NCBI RefSeq assembly: GCF_000382345.1
Contig: NZ_KB908108.1
Location: 1-64,000, forward strand
Direction: 5' to 3'
Source of the DNA: Massilia niastensis DSM 21313
Lineage (GTDB): Bacteria; Pseudomonadota; Gammaproteobacteria; Burkholderiales; Burkholderiaceae_D
DNA: 64,000 bases
The translations under genes and the position numbers were made by a program. Positions within the stretch are counted from its first letter, which is position 1. Each line of letters begins with the position of its first letter. The notes beneath the pieces are model-generated. The model searched no databases. It was not told where the DNA came from and was given only the letters and a program-made list of their open reading frames with translations. Shown in pieces: positions 50,015 through 59,006 of this stretch.

Positions 50015-52597
50015 ATGGAAGTATCACGCGTACGGGCCCTGCGTGGCCCCAATCTCTGGAGCCACCACACTTCGGTCGAGGCGATCGTCAAGTGCACGCT
50101 GCCGGAAGAGTCGATCAACACCCTTTCCGGTTTCGAAACGCGCCTGCGCGCGCGCTTCCCGCGCATCGGACCGCTGCAGCCGACCGGGCATGACGACACC
50201 GTGCCGATGGCCCAGGTGCTGGAACACGCCGCCCTGGCGCTGCAGGCCGAAGCCGGCTGCCCGGTGACCTTCAGCCGCACCACCGCCACGCTCGAGCAGG
50301 GCGTCTACCAGGTGGTGGTCGAGTACACCGAGGAAGACGTCGGCCGCCTGGCGCTGGAACTGGCGCAGGCACTGTGCGACGCCGCCCTGAACGACCAGCC
50401 CTTCGACCTCGCGGGCGCGCTGGCGCGCCTGCGCGAACTGGACGAGGACGTGCGCCTCGGCCCGTCGACCGGTTCGATCGTGCAGGCCGCGCTGGAGCGC
50501 AACATCCCCTACCGCCGCCTGACCGAAGGCAGCCTGGTGATGTTCGGCTGGGGCAGCCGCCAGCGCCGCATCCAGGCCGCCGAGATCGACGCCACCGGCG
50601 CCATCGCCGAGACGATCGCCCAGGACAAGGAACTGACCAAGAAGCTGCTCGACGCCGCCGGCGTGCCGGTGCCGCACGGCCGCGTCGTGAGCGACCCGGA
50701 AGACGCCTGGGCTGCGGCCCAGGAGATCGGCCTGCCGGTCGTGATCAAGCCGAAGGACGGCAACCAGGGCAAGGGTGTAACCGTCAACGTCACCACCAAG
50801 GAGGCGCTGGCCGCCGGCTTCCACACCGCTTCCGAATTCCGCGACGACATCATGGTCGAGCGCTACCTGCCGGGCCACGACTACCGCCTGCTGGTGATCG
50901 GCGACAAGCTGGTCGCCGCCGCGCGCCGCGATCCGCCCCAGGTGGTGGGCGACGGCAGGCAGAGCGTGCGCCAGCTGGTCGACCAGGTCAACCTCGACCC
51001 GCGCCGCAGCGACGGCCATGCGACCTCGCTGACCAAGATCCGCTTCGACGACATCGCCCTGGCCAGCCTGGCCAAGCAGGGCCTGAACGCCGATTCGGTG
51101 CCGGCCGTGGGCCAGCGCGTGGTGCTGCGGAATAACGCCAACCTGTCCACCGGCGGCTCGGCCACCGACGTGACCGACGACGTGCATCCGGAAGTGGCGG
51201 AGCGCGCCATCGCCGCCGCCCACATGGTCGGCCTGGACATCTGCGGCGTCGACCTGGTGTGCGACAGCGTGCTCAAGCCGATCGAGGAACAGGGCGGCGG
51301 CATCGTCGAAGTCAACGCCGCGCCCGGCCTGCGCATGCACCTCTCGCCTTCGTTCGGCAAGGGCCGCGATGTCGGCGAGGCCATCATCTCGACCCTGTTC
51401 GAGGAAGGCGACGACGGCCGCATCCCGGTGGTGGCGGTGACCGGCACCAACGGCAAGACCACCACCGTGCGCCTGATCGCCCACCTGCTCACCGCTTCGG
51501 GCCTGCGCACCGGCATGACCAACACCGACGGCGTCTACATCGAAGGCCGCCGCATCGACAGCGGCGACTGCAGCGGCCCGCGCAGCGCGCGCAACGTGCT
51601 GCTGCACCCGGACGTGGACGCCGCCGTGTTCGAGACCGCGCGCGGCGGCCTGCTGCGCGAGGGCCTGGCCTTCGACCGCTGCCAGGTGGCGGTGGTGACC
51701 AACATCGGCGCGGGCGACCACCTGGGCCTGAACTACATCACCACGCTCGAGGACCTGGCGGTGCTCAAGCGCGTGATCGTGCAGAACGTGGCCGACGGCG
51801 GCATGGCCGTGCTGAACGCGGCCGACCCGGTGGTGGCCGCGATGGCCGAGACCACCCGCGGCGACGTGACTTTCTTCGCCCAGGACATCGGCAACCCGAT
51901 CATGTCGATGCACCGCGCCCAGGGCCGGCGCGTGGTCTTCGTCGAGGACGGCCACCTGGTCGCCGCGCAGGGCAAGCGCGTCGAGCGCATCGCGCTGGGC
52001 GAAGTGCCGATCACCCGCGGCGGCATGGTCGGCTTCCAGGTCGAGAACGTGATGGCCTCGGTGGCGGCCGCCTGGGCGGTCGGCATCGCCTGGGACGCGA
52101 TCCGCGTGGGCCTGAAGACCTTCGTGGGCGAGAGCGACAACGCGCCTGGCCGCTTCAACGTGTTCGACTACCGCGGCGCGACCCTGATCGCCGACTACGG
52201 CCACAACCCGGACGCGATCGCGGCCCTGGTGAGCGCGGTCGAGAGCATGCCGGCCAGGCGCCGCTCGGTGGTGATCAGCGGCGCCGGCGACCGCCGCGAC
52301 CAGGACATCACCCAGCAGACCGAGATCCTCGGCAAGGCCTTCGACGACGTGCTGCTGTACCAGGACCAGTGCCAGCGCGGCCGCGCCGACGGCGAAGTGA
52401 TCGGCCTGCTGCGCCGCGGCCTGGACGGCGCCACCCGCACCGCGCACGTGGAAGAGATCAATGGCGAATTCGTCGCCATCGACCGCGCCCTGGCGCGCCT
52501 CGAAGCGGGCGACCTGTGCCTGATCCTGATCGACCAGGTCGACGAGGCGCTGGCCCACATCGGGCGCCGCGTCAGGGAAGCGGCGCAGGCGGCCTGA
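50015..52597 (+). CDS. cphA: Cyanophycin synthetase CphA
   Basis: CphA makes the storage polymer multi-L-arginyl-poly-L-aspartate from Asp, Arg and ATP. The 860-residue product has the N domain (MEVSRVRALRGPNLWSHHT), an ATP-grasp domain that adds Asp (PVVIKPKDGNQGKGVTVNV, GIVEVNAAPGL) and a complete Mur-ligase half that adds Arg: P-loop GTNGKTTT (Lys481), TRGGMVGFQVENV and the C-terminal domain with DYGHNPDAI. In the N domain the motif kept by the upstream paralogue is altered (Gln67, Glu70, His71, Ala75). GAAGG precedes the ATG. Confidence 0.96.
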   Translation: MEVSRVRALRGPNLWSHHTSVEAIVKCTLPEESINTLSGFETRLRARFPRIGPLQPTGHDDTVPMAQVLEHAALALQAEAGCPVTFSRTTATLEQGVYQVVVEYTEEDVGRLALELAQALCDAALNDQPFDLAGALARLRELDEDVRLGPSTGSIVQAALERNIPYRRLTEGSLVMFGWGSRQRRIQAAEIDATGAIAETIAQDKELTKKLLDAAGVPVPHGRVVSDPEDAWAAAQEIGLPVVIKPKDGNQGKGVTVNVTTKEALAAGFHTASEFRDDIMVERYLPGHDYRLLVIGDKLVAAARRDPPQVVGDGRQSVRQLVDQVNLDPRRSDGHATSLTKIRFDDIALASLAKQGLNADSVPAVGQRVVLRNNANLSTGGSATDVTDDVHPEVAERAIAAAHMVGLDICGVDLVCDSVLKPIEEQGGGIVEVNAAPGLRMHLSPSFGKGRDVGEAIISTLFEEGDDGRIPVVAVTGTNGKTTTVRLIAHLLTASGLRTGMTNTDGVYIEGRRIDSGDCSGPRSARNVLLHPDVDAAVFETARGGLLREGLAFDRCQVAVVTNIGAGDHLGLNYITTLEDLAVLKRVIVQNVADGGMAVLNAADPVVAAMAETTRGDVTFFAQDIGNPIMSMHRAQGRRVVFVEDGHLVAAQGKRVERIALGEVPITRGGMVGFQVENVMASVAAAWAVGIAWDAIRVGLKTFVGESDNAPGRFNVFDYRGATLIADYGHNPDAIAALVSAVESMPARRRSVVISGAGDRRDQDITQQTEILGKAFDDVLLYQDQCQRGRADGEVIGLLRRGLDGATRTAHVEEINGEFVAIDRALARLEAGDLCLILIDQVDEALAHIGRRVREAAQAA

Positions 52598-52634
52598 GCT
52601 TCCGGCGGGGCACGATCCGCGTTATCCTTCACGG

Positions 52635-53471
52635 ATGAGTGCCCCGCCCTCCCCCCCTCTCCCGCCGATGGGCGCGACGATGCTGTTGCGCGCCCTGCTC
52701 AAGCGGCCGACGCCCTCGGCGCGGAACCCGGTCCAGGCCACCTGGCTGCTCGGCCGGATCGACCTCGGCCACGTGCGCCGCTACTGCGCCGCGTTCGGGT
52801 TTTCCGGCGACGCCGTGCCGCTCACCTTCCTCTACCTGCTGGCGCAGCGCGCCCAGCTGGCGACCATGCTCGAGGGCGACATCCCGTTCCGCCTTCCCGG
52901 CCTGATCCACGTCGACAACACCCTGACCCAGCACGGCCCCGTGCTCCTCGCGCGTCCGCTCGCCATCGCGACGGCGCTGCACATGCAGCCGCCGGCGCCG
53001 AACGGCGCCCTGCACTGCGTGCTGGAAACCCGGGCCCACGACGGCGAGCGCCTGGCCTTCGAGTGCGCCAGCACCTACCTGGTGAAGCGTGGAAGCCGCC
53101 GCTCCGGCGACAAGCCGGCCCAGCAGGAGCTGCCCGCGGGTACGGCGGCCGGCGGCTGGACACTCGCGCGCGACGCGGGCCGGCGCTATGCGGCGCTGTC
53201 GGGCGACTGGAACCCGATCCACCTGTGGCCATGGACGGCGCGTTTGATGGGCATGCGCGCCCCGATCATCCACGGCGCGCACACGATGGCCAAGGCCTGC
53301 GCGCAGCTGGAGCAGGCGTCGGGGCGACGGATGGAATCGATCGCCTGCGCGTTTCGCAGCCCGGCGCCGCTGGGCGCGCAGGTCAGCCTGGCGGCGGGAC
53401 CGGAGGCGGGACAGTTCGCGGCCATCTGCAATGGCCGCGTCGCGGTCGAAGGGCGCGCCCGCTTCGCCTAG
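52635..53471 (+). CDS. MaoC-like double hot-dog dehydratase
   Basis: The 278-residue product has two hot-dog folds; the C-terminal half carries the hydratase signature YAALSGDWNPIHLWPWTARLMG followed by IIHGAHTMAKA, with the Asp and His used for water addition to enoyl thioesters. Most relatives act on acyl-CoA or acyl-ACP in fatty-acid or polyhydroxyalkanoate metabolism. The ATG at 52635 lacks a good ribosome site, and the first ~15 residues are Pro-rich; ATG 52680 (MLLRALLKRP) is possible. It follows cphA by 37 bp and could be co-transcribed. Confidence 0.85.
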   Translation: MSAPPSPPLPPMGATMLLRALLKRPTPSARNPVQATWLLGRIDLGHVRRYCAAFGFSGDAVPLTFLYLLAQRAQLATMLEGDIPFRLPGLIHVDNTLTQHGPVLLARPLAIATALHMQPPAPNGALHCVLETRAHDGERLAFECASTYLVKRGSRRSGDKPAQQELPAGTAAGGWTLARDAGRRYAALSGDWNPIHLWPWTARLMGMRAPIIHGAHTMAKACAQLEQASGRRMESIACAFRSPAPLGAQVSLAAGPEAGQFAAICNGRVAVEGRARFA

Positions 53472-53519
53472 CGGTTGCGCTGGAAAGCAGGTAGGCGCTG
53501 GCCGTGGTTTCGATGACCT

Positions 53520-53610
53520 GGATCCTGTCCCGGCTCGCGCGGGGAAACCGAGGGATTTCAGTCTCTTCAGGCTCTGGAGCGGGTCCCCCGCCCGCTCGTG
53601 CGGGGAACCA
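53520..53610 (+). CRISPR. Two degenerate type I-E-like repeats 61 bp apart
   Basis: The segment around GCTCGCGCGGGGAAACC (53533-53549) matches the segment around GCTCGTGCGGGGAACC (53594-53609), and the register is exactly 61 bp, the 29 + 32 period of type I-E arrays. The shared core CTCGYGCGGGGAA resembles the 3' half of I-E repeats, and the GGGTCCCCCGC before the second copy resembles the 5' half. The 5' half of the first copy is badly degraded. No further copy lies 61 bp on either side, and there are no cas genes. This may be a decayed mini-array or chance. Confidence 0.3.
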
Positions 53611-53716
53611 TACGGGCGGGCCGAAGCATTCATCGACGGCGCGCGTGCTGAAAAATGGAATCGTTAGTTGAGACCTTTAAAGGGCTGGGGCGCATGATCC
53701 GCAGTGCCGATCATCT

Positions 53717-54103
53717 TCAGCCCCCGCTGTACAGGGGGCTTTCTTCCATGTACACAGTGACGCCCGGGGCCCACGGTATTACCTTGGCGAGAGAAAACGA
53801 CCCCAGGCCAAGCGTGTCGAAGGTCCATACGACGCTGTTACCGTCCTTGTTGATCTGGACGGTTTCCAGGCGCGTGACGTTGATGTACTTCTTGCCGCCG
53901 CCGAGATCGACCATCCGCTCGGGGATTCCGGTGCTCGCGTAACCATATGGAGCGATCTGATTGGCCAATGCCGGACGCACTATCTTCACTTGTTGAATGT
54001 CTTGACCGCCACTGCGTTGCGTCGCAGCTTCTTGTGCAAACGACATGGTCGCGACGACGGCGCTACCCGCCAGCAGCGCAAACTTGGTAAGCCGTGCTTT
54101 CAT
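53717..54103 (-). CDS. CzcE-like periplasmic metal-binding protein
   Basis: The 128-residue product has a cleavable signal peptide (LTKFALLAGSAVVATMSFA) and a small beta domain with KKYINVTRLETVQI, VVWTFDTLG and VTVYMEESPLYSGG, the conserved run of the CzcE family, some members of which bind copper in the periplasm. AGGAGAA precedes the ATG. A 7-bp GC hairpin covers its last codons (53719-53740). No metal-efflux genes are nearby, and the flanks are mobile-element debris, so horizontal gain is possible. Confidence 0.75.
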   Translation of the reverse strand: MKARLTKFALLAGSAVVATMSFAQEAATQRSGGQDIQQVKIVRPALANQIAPYGYASTGIPERMVDLGGGKKYINVTRLETVQINKDGNSVVWTFDTLGLGSFSLAKVIPWAPGVTVYMEESPLYSGG

Positions 54104-54242
54104 GATGTTCTCCTATGAATGAGCTTGAGGTTCAAGCTTGATTACAGTGTAGACGCGCCGCACCGACAGGCAAACGAAATGTGACTGTTCAAGCCTGGGC
54201 GAGCACCACGCCAGGTGGTTGTGAACTGAGCCGATTTGACGC

Positions 54243-54453
54243 ATGATGCCGACATGCCAACGAAACCGCCCCGACCTGATCCAGTTGTCCGATACGGGCA
54301 AGGACCGCGTCATTGACGCGCTGTTTGCGCGACTGGGCGCGGTCGAGGCGAAGCTGGGCATAACAGCCAGAACTCAAGCAAGCCGCCATCGTCCGACGGA
54401 CTGGCGAAGCCTCTGGCAGTCGGAGGTGGTAAAGTGTTGGCCTGGCTGTCGCA
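54243..54453 (+). pseudogene. IS66-family transposase (TnpC) N-terminal remnant, frameshifted
   Basis: The first frame reads RPDLIQLSDTGKDRVIDALF and ARLGAVEAKLG, the coiled start of IS66 TnpC. A one-base loss near 54359-54361 shifts the frame, after which the hallmark NSQNSSKPPSSDGLAKP follows (54362-54412). The next part (GGQPG region) is scrambled and the frame stops. About 90% of the gene and both ends are missing. It is a dead fragment, with no role beyond marking an old insertion upstream of mutS. Confidence 0.75.
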
Positions 54454-54666
54454 GCTTGGCAGCGCGTGCATCGAATTGCATGTGTAGTCTCCGGCACAAC
54501 TCTGGCGTAGCTTTTGACACACCATGATGAACAGGAAGCGGATTGTCGCGCAGGTTTCCTTAAGCAAGCTCAAAATGTAAGTCAAACTACAGAGTGTAGT
54601 GGCATGCGGGAGCATGTCCCGGCTACGCAACACACCGAGAAGACAAGCGAATAGCCTCTTAACATC
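54454..54666 (+). other. Non-coding interval before mutS
   Basis: No gene is seen. The sequence is less GC-rich than the genome and may be part of the same insertion scar. It must hold the mutS promoter, but a TTGACA at 54514-54519 has no matching -10 box, and I could not identify the promoter. Confidence 0.4.
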
Positions 54667-57339
54667 ATGCACTTAGACAGAGAAATGCCGCTAGACCAAC
54701 GAATTACGAAAGACGCGAAAAGTAGCGTCACTCCGATGATGCAACAATACCTGCGCATCAAGGCCGACTACCCGACCATGCTGGTGTTCTACCGCATGGG
54801 CGACTTCTACGAACTGTTCTACGAGGATGCCGAGAAGGCCTCCCGCGTGCTCGGCATCACGCTGACCGCGCGCGGCGCCTCGGGCGGCAATCCGGTCAAG
54901 ATGGCCGGCGTGCCCTTCCACTCGCTGGACGGCTACCTGGCCAAGCTGGTCAAGCTGGGGGAGAGCTGCGCCATCTGCGAACAGATCGGCGACCCGGCCA
55001 CCAGCAAGGGACCGGTGGAGCGCAAGGTGGTGCGCGTGGTCACGCCCGGCACCCTGACCGATTCCGACCTGCTGCCCGAGAAATCGGAGCGTCCGCTGCT
55101 GGCGCTGTATGTCCTGAACCAGCGCAAGACCTTCACCGCCGGCCTGGCCTGGCTGTCGCTGGCCAGCGGCGCGCTGCGCCTGATGGAATTCTCGGGCGAA
55201 CAGCGCACGGTGGAGCAGCGCCTGGCCCATGAACTGGAACGCATCGCGCCGGCCGAGATCCTGCGCGCCGACGGCGCCGACCTGTTCGACGACGCCCCGG
55301 TCGCGCACACCCAGCGCGTGCCGGAATGGCATTTCGACGTCGTCAAGGGCCACCAGTCCCTGCTCGAACAGCTCGGCGTGGCCACCCTCACCGGCTTCGG
55401 CGCGGACGGGCTGGGCGCCGCCTTCGGCGCGGCCGGCGCGCTGCTGCGCTACGCCCTGTCGACCCAGGGCCGCGGCCTGCAGCACGTGCGTACGCTGGCC
55501 TGCGAGACCGAGAACGAATACATCGGCCTCGACGCCGCCACCCGCCGCAACCTGGAACTGACCGAGACCATCCGCGGCCAGGAGTCCCCTACCCTGTTCT
55601 CGCTGCTGGACGGCTGCCGCACCGCGATGGGTTCGCGCCTGCTGCGCCACTGGCTGCACCATGCCCGGCGCGACCAGGCGGTCGCGCGCTCGCGCCACCA
55701 GGCGATCGAGGCGCTGACCCAGCTTGATGCCTGCGGCAGCCTGTCCGCGACCCTGGGCCAGGTGCCGGACATCGAACGCATCACCACCCGCGTGGCGCTG
55801 CTGTCGGCGCGTCCGCGCGACCTGTCCTGCCTGCGCGACGGCCTGAAGCAGCTCCCGAGCCTGCGCCAGCAGGTGGCGCGCTGCTTCATCCCGGGCGACA
55901 CCTGCCTGCTGCGCGACATCCACGACGACCTGGCCACGCCGGACGCCTGCCTCGACCTGCTTGCCCGCGCGATCGCCGAGGAACCGGCGGCCATGGTGCG
56001 CGACGGCGGCGTGTTCGCGCGCGGCTTCGACGCCGAGCTCGACGAGCTGCGCGCGCTGTCCGAGAACGCCGGCCAGTTCCTGGTCGACCTCGAGACCCGC
56101 GAGCGGGCGCGCACCGGCATCGCCAACCTGCGCGTCGAGTACAACAAGGTGCACGGCTTCTACATCGAAGTCACCAACGGCCAGGCCGACAAGGTGCCGG
56201 ACGACTACCGCCGCCGCCAGACCCTGAAGAACGCCGAGCGCTACATCACGCCGGAACTCAAGGCCTTCGAGGACAAGGCCCTGTCGGCCCAGGACCGCGC
56301 GCTGGCGCGCGAGAAGATGCTGTACGACCAGCTGCTGGGCGAACTCGCGCCCTTCATCGGCGAACTGCAGACCATCGCGCGCGCGCTGGCGCAGGCCGAC
56401 ACCCTGGTGGCGCTGGCCAGCCATGCGCTGCGCAACAACTGGTGCGCGCCGCAACTGGTCGACGCGCCCTGCCTGAGCATCGTCGAGGGCCGCCACCCGG
56501 TGGTGGAGAACCAGATCGAGCGCTTCATCGCGAACGACTGCCGCCTGTCGAACGACCGGCGCCTGCTGTTGATCACCGGCCCGAACATGGGCGGTAAATC
56601 GACCTTCATGCGCCAGGTCGCCCTGATTACCCTGCTGGCCTACGTCGGCAGCTACGTGCCGGCGACCAGCGCCACGATCGGACCGATCGACCGCATCTTC
56701 ACCCGCATCGGCGCCAGCGACGACCTGGCCAACGGGCGCTCGACCTTCATGGTCGAGATGACCGAGTCGGCCGTTATCCTGAACGGCGCCACCGAGCATT
56801 CGCTGGTGCTGATGGACGAAGTCGGCCGCGGCACCTCGACCTTCGACGGCCTGGCGCTGGCATGGGCGATCGCGCGCCACCTGATCGACGCCAGCCGCAG
56901 CTTCACGCTGTTCGCGACCCACTACTTCGAACTGACCCAGCTGCCGGAATCCCATCCGAGCGCCGCCAACGTGCACCTGTCGGCGGTCGAGCACAAGGAC
57001 AGCATCGTGTTCCTGCACGCGGTGCAGGACGGCCCGGCCTCGCAGAGCTACGGCCTGCAGGTGGCCCAGCTGGCGGGCGTGCCGCCGGCGGTGATCAAGG
57101 CCGCGCGCAAGCACCTGGCGCGGCTGGAAGCCCAGGCGCTCGACGCGACGCCGCAGCTCGACCTGTTCGCCGCTCCTCCCTGCGAGGATGCGGTTCATGC
57201 GATGCGGGAAGGCGAGCCGGCCCAGCCCGCGCCGGCCGACGACGGCCTGCGCGAACTGCTGGCCGACATCGACCCGGACGCGCTCACCCCGCGCGAGGCG
57301 CTCGAGCGTCTCTACGAACTGAAGCGCCTGGCCGCCTGA
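54667..57339 (+). CDS. mutS: DNA mismatch repair protein MutS
   Basis: MutS recognises mismatches and recruits MutL. The 890-residue product has the mismatch-contact motif [11 protein letters not shown] (Phe47, Glu49), connector, lever and clamp domains, the ATPase site [27 protein letters not shown] Walker B and [10 protein letters not shown], and a C-terminal tetramer helix ([16 protein letters not shown]). All key residues are intact. ATG 54667 is used; ATG 54685 (MPLDQRITK) is an alternative, neither with a strong ribosome site. The stop shares a base with the next start (TGATG). Confidence 0.97.
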   Translation: MHLDREMPLDQRITKDAKSSVTPMMQQYLRIKADYPTMLVFYRMGDFYELFYEDAEKASRVLGITLTARGASGGNPVKMAGVPFHSLDGYLAKLVKLGESCAICEQIGDPATSKGPVERKVVRVVTPGTLTDSDLLPEKSERPLLALYVLNQRKTFTAGLAWLSLASGALRLMEFSGEQRTVEQRLAHELERIAPAEILRADGADLFDDAPVAHTQRVPEWHFDVVKGHQSLLEQLGVATLTGFGADGLGAAFGAAGALLRYALSTQGRGLQHVRTLACETENEYIGLDAATRRNLELTETIRGQESPTLFSLLDGCRTAMGSRLLRHWLHHARRDQAVARSRHQAIEALTQLDACGSLSATLGQVPDIERITTRVALLSARPRDLSCLRDGLKQLPSLRQQVARCFIPGDTCLLRDIHDDLATPDACLDLLARAIAEEPAAMVRDGGVFARGFDAELDELRALSENAGQFLVDLETRERARTGIANLRVEYNKVHGFYIEVTNGQADKVPDDYRRRQTLKNAERYITPELKAFEDKALSAQDRALAREKMLYDQLLGELAPFIGELQTIARALAQADTLVALASHALRNNWCAPQLVDAPCLSIVEGRHPVVENQIERFIANDCRLSNDRRLLLITGPNMGGKSTFMRQVALITLLAYVGSYVPATSATIGPIDRIFTRIGASDDLANGRSTFMVEMTESAVILNGATEHSLVLMDEVGRGTSTFDGLALAWAIARHLIDASRSFTLFATHYFELTQLPESHPSAANVHLSAVEHKDSIVFLHAVQDGPASQSYGLQVAQLAGVPPAVIKAARKHLARLEAQALDATPQLDLFAAPPCEDAVHAMREGEPAQPAPADDGLRELLADIDPDALTPREALERLYELKRLAA

Positions 57340-58307
57340 TGCCGGGGCTGCAGCTGTCCGTCGTCCTCGCCGGCATGCTCGCCGCGCTGCTGGCCATCGC
57401 GCCTGCCGGCGCGCGCGAGAATGGCAAGAAGAAGAACAAGGATGGCGACGCGCACCAGTTCGCCGTCATCGGCAACAATGCCGCCGACGGCGGCGAAGCC
57501 TGGCTCAAGCATGCGCTGAAGGCGAGCTCCGAAGCATCCCTGGACTTCGTGGTCCTGACCGGCATCAAGGGCGACAAGGAAACCTGCGGCGACCGGCTGT
57601 ACCAGAAGCGGCGCGACCTGATCGAGGATGCGCGCCGCCCGGTGATCGTGTCGCTGGCCGGCAGCGACTGGACCGGCTGCCGCAATTCGGCCGGCCGGAC
57701 CAATGCGATCGAACGCCTGAACCGGCTGCGCGAGCTGCTGTACGGCGAGCCCAGCTCGCTGGGCAAGGACAAGCTGGCCGTGTCGCGGCTATCGGCCAGT
57801 CCGCGTTTCCGCAGCTATGCGGAGAATGCGCACTGGCAGGTGGGCAAGGTGCTGTACGCCACCATCAACCTGCCCGCCGGGAACAACCATTACCTGCCGG
57901 CCGCCGGCCGCAACAGCGAATACGAAGACCGCATGGTGGCCAACCGCTTCTGGCTGAACCGCCTGTTCGCCATCGCGCGCAGCGACAAGGCCGATGCGGT
58001 GGTGCTGTTTTCCGAAGGCGACGTCAAGCCGCTGCTGCAGGCGCAGCCGGCCGGGTTGCGCGGATTACTGCGGCCCGAGCCGGCGGCCTTCGACGGCTTC
58101 GGCGCGACGCGGCGCCAGATCCAGACGCAGGCGGCGAAGTTCAAGGGGAAGGTGCTGCTGGTCGATAGCGGCGCGGTCGAGAACGGCAAGCCGCTGATCA
58201 AGTGGCGCGACAACCTCGGGCAGTTGTCCGTGGGGACGCAGGCGGTCGAGGTGAAGGTGAGGTCGGGGAAAGAGGCGGTGTTTGCGGTGGAGGATGCGGA
58301 GGGCTAG
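57339..58307 (+). CDS. Secreted metallophosphatase-like protein, probably lacking the metal site
   Basis: The 322-residue product has a signal peptide (VVLAGMLAALLAIAPAGA), a Lys-rich patch and a fold pattern like calcineurin-type phosphoesterases: QFAVIGN, DFVVLTGIKGD, PVIVSLAGSDWTGC, NRLRELLYG, YATINLPAGNN, WLNRLFAIARSDKADAVVLF. Related enzymes have GD and GDNEW at the first and third positions; here Asn and GSDW replace metal ligands, so it is probably a pseudoenzyme. Its ATG overlaps the mutS stop (TGATG), giving coupled translation with an unrelated cytoplasmic protein. Family placement is my inference. Confidence 0.65.
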   Translation: MPGLQLSVVLAGMLAALLAIAPAGARENGKKKNKDGDAHQFAVIGNNAADGGEAWLKHALKASSEASLDFVVLTGIKGDKETCGDRLYQKRRDLIEDARRPVIVSLAGSDWTGCRNSAGRTNAIERLNRLRELLYGEPSSLGKDKLAVSRLSASPRFRSYAENAHWQVGKVLYATINLPAGNNHYLPAAGRNSEYEDRMVANRFWLNRLFAIARSDKADAVVLFSEGDVKPLLQAQPAGLRGLLRPEPAAFDGFGATRRQIQTQAAKFKGKVLLVDSGAVENGKPLIKWRDNLGQLSVGTQAVEVKVRSGKEAVFAVEDAEG

Positions 58308-58354
58308 AGCGCTCGCGTTTTTGGCTGCTCATCCAAACCCGCGGCGCACGACAT

Positions 58355-58379
58355 GGACCGCGGCATGACACCGCGGTCC
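58355..58379 (-). terminator. Hairpin after slyD
   Basis: GGACCGCGG (58355-58363) and CCGCGGTCC (58371-58379) form a perfect 9-bp stem 11 bp beyond the slyD stop codon and about 50 bp beyond the convergent gene. No T run follows, so it may act with Rho or simply protect the mRNA. Confidence 0.45.
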
Positions 58380-58389
58380 CATCGATCAG

Positions 58390-58929
58390 TTATTGCAGCG
58401 GCTGGCTACGGAAGTGATCGCCCGGCTCGCTATCCTCGGACTCTTCATGGTGGTGATGGCCATGCGGACCATGCACGTGGCCATGCTGGACTTCCTCGGC
58501 GCTTGCCGCGCGCACGTCGATGACCGACAGCTCGAAGCGCAGCGCCATGCCTGCCAGCGGGTGGTTGCCATCCAGGACCACCTTGTCGTCGGCGATGTCG
58601 GTGACGGTGAAGATCGTCGGCTCGTCGTCGCCGCCTTCCGCCACGCCTTCGAACTGCATGCCGACTTCGATCGGTTCCGGCAGGCGGTTACGGTCCTCGA
58701 CCTTCACCAGCGCCGGGTCATAGTCGCCGAACGCGTCTTCCGGCTCGATCTGGATCGTCGACGCATAGCCCGGCTCTTTACCGTCGAGCTCTTCCTCGAT
58801 CTTCGGCAGGGTGTTCTCGTAACCGCCGTGCAGGTACACCATCGGCTGCGAGCCCTCTTCGATCAGGTTGTTCTGGGCGTCCGACAGTTTATAGTTGACT
58901 GTCACGACCGTATCTTTGGCAATCTTCAT
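58390..58929 (-). CDS. slyD: FKBP-type peptidyl-prolyl isomerase SlyD
   Basis: SlyD is a cytoplasmic prolyl isomerase and chaperone that binds nickel. The 179-residue product has the FKBP half-domains (VVTVNYKLSDAQ, NHPLAGMALRFELSVIDVR) enclosing the insert-in-flap chaperone domain (PEDAFGDYDPALV) and a metal-binding tail HGHVHGPHGHHHH. AAAGGATG precedes ATG 58929. An upstream in-frame extension is excluded by this ribosome site. It is divergent from roxA, with both -10 boxes in a 77-bp gap. Confidence 0.95.
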   Translation of the reverse strand: MKIAKDTVVTVNYKLSDAQNNLIEEGSQPMVYLHGGYENTLPKIEEELDGKEPGYASTIQIEPEDAFGDYDPALVKVEDRNRLPEPIEVGMQFEGVAEGGDDEPTIFTVTDIADDKVVLDGNHPLAGMALRFELSVIDVRAASAEEVQHGHVHGPHGHHHHEESEDSEPGDHFRSQPLQ

Positions 58930-58956
58930 CGCACATCCTTTCGTTATGAGCTGCGG

Positions 58957-59001
58957 ATTATAACTCCGATGGCGCGCCACCCCGTTCCGGCTGGGTATAA
59001 T
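58957..59001. promoter_or_regulatory. Back-to-back -10 boxes for slyD and roxA
   Basis: A perfect TATAAT lies on the minus strand at 58962-58957, giving slyD a leader of about 20 nt. A perfect TATAAT on the plus strand at 58996-59001 ends five bases before the roxA ATG, so transcription would start at or next to the start codon. Neither has a recognisable -35 box, so strength is uncertain. Confidence 0.5.
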
Positions 59002-59006
59002 GGCGC

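Noticed and set aside
50024-52558. Long minus-strand open frame opposite cphA
   Set aside because: Its composition is that of an antisense shadow in high-GC DNA, and the plus-strand product is a full cyanophycin synthetase.
53431-53667. Plus-strand frame across the maoC end and the CRISPR-like region
   Set aside because: It begins inside maoC in another frame, lacks a ribosome site and shows no family pattern.
53719-53740. GC hairpin as the terminator of the CzcE-like gene
   Set aside because: It overlaps the last codons and stop and has no T run; it is more likely a coincidence of coding sequence.
54189-54497. Minus-strand frames upstream of the CzcE-like gene
   Set aside because: They lie opposite the IS66 remnant and have shadow-like composition.
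54514-54519. TTGACA as a mutS -35 box
   Set aside because: No -10-like hexamer is found 16-19 bp downstream.
54691-57198. Long minus-strand open frame opposite mutS
   Set aside because: It is an antisense shadow; mutS on the other strand has all catalytic motifs.
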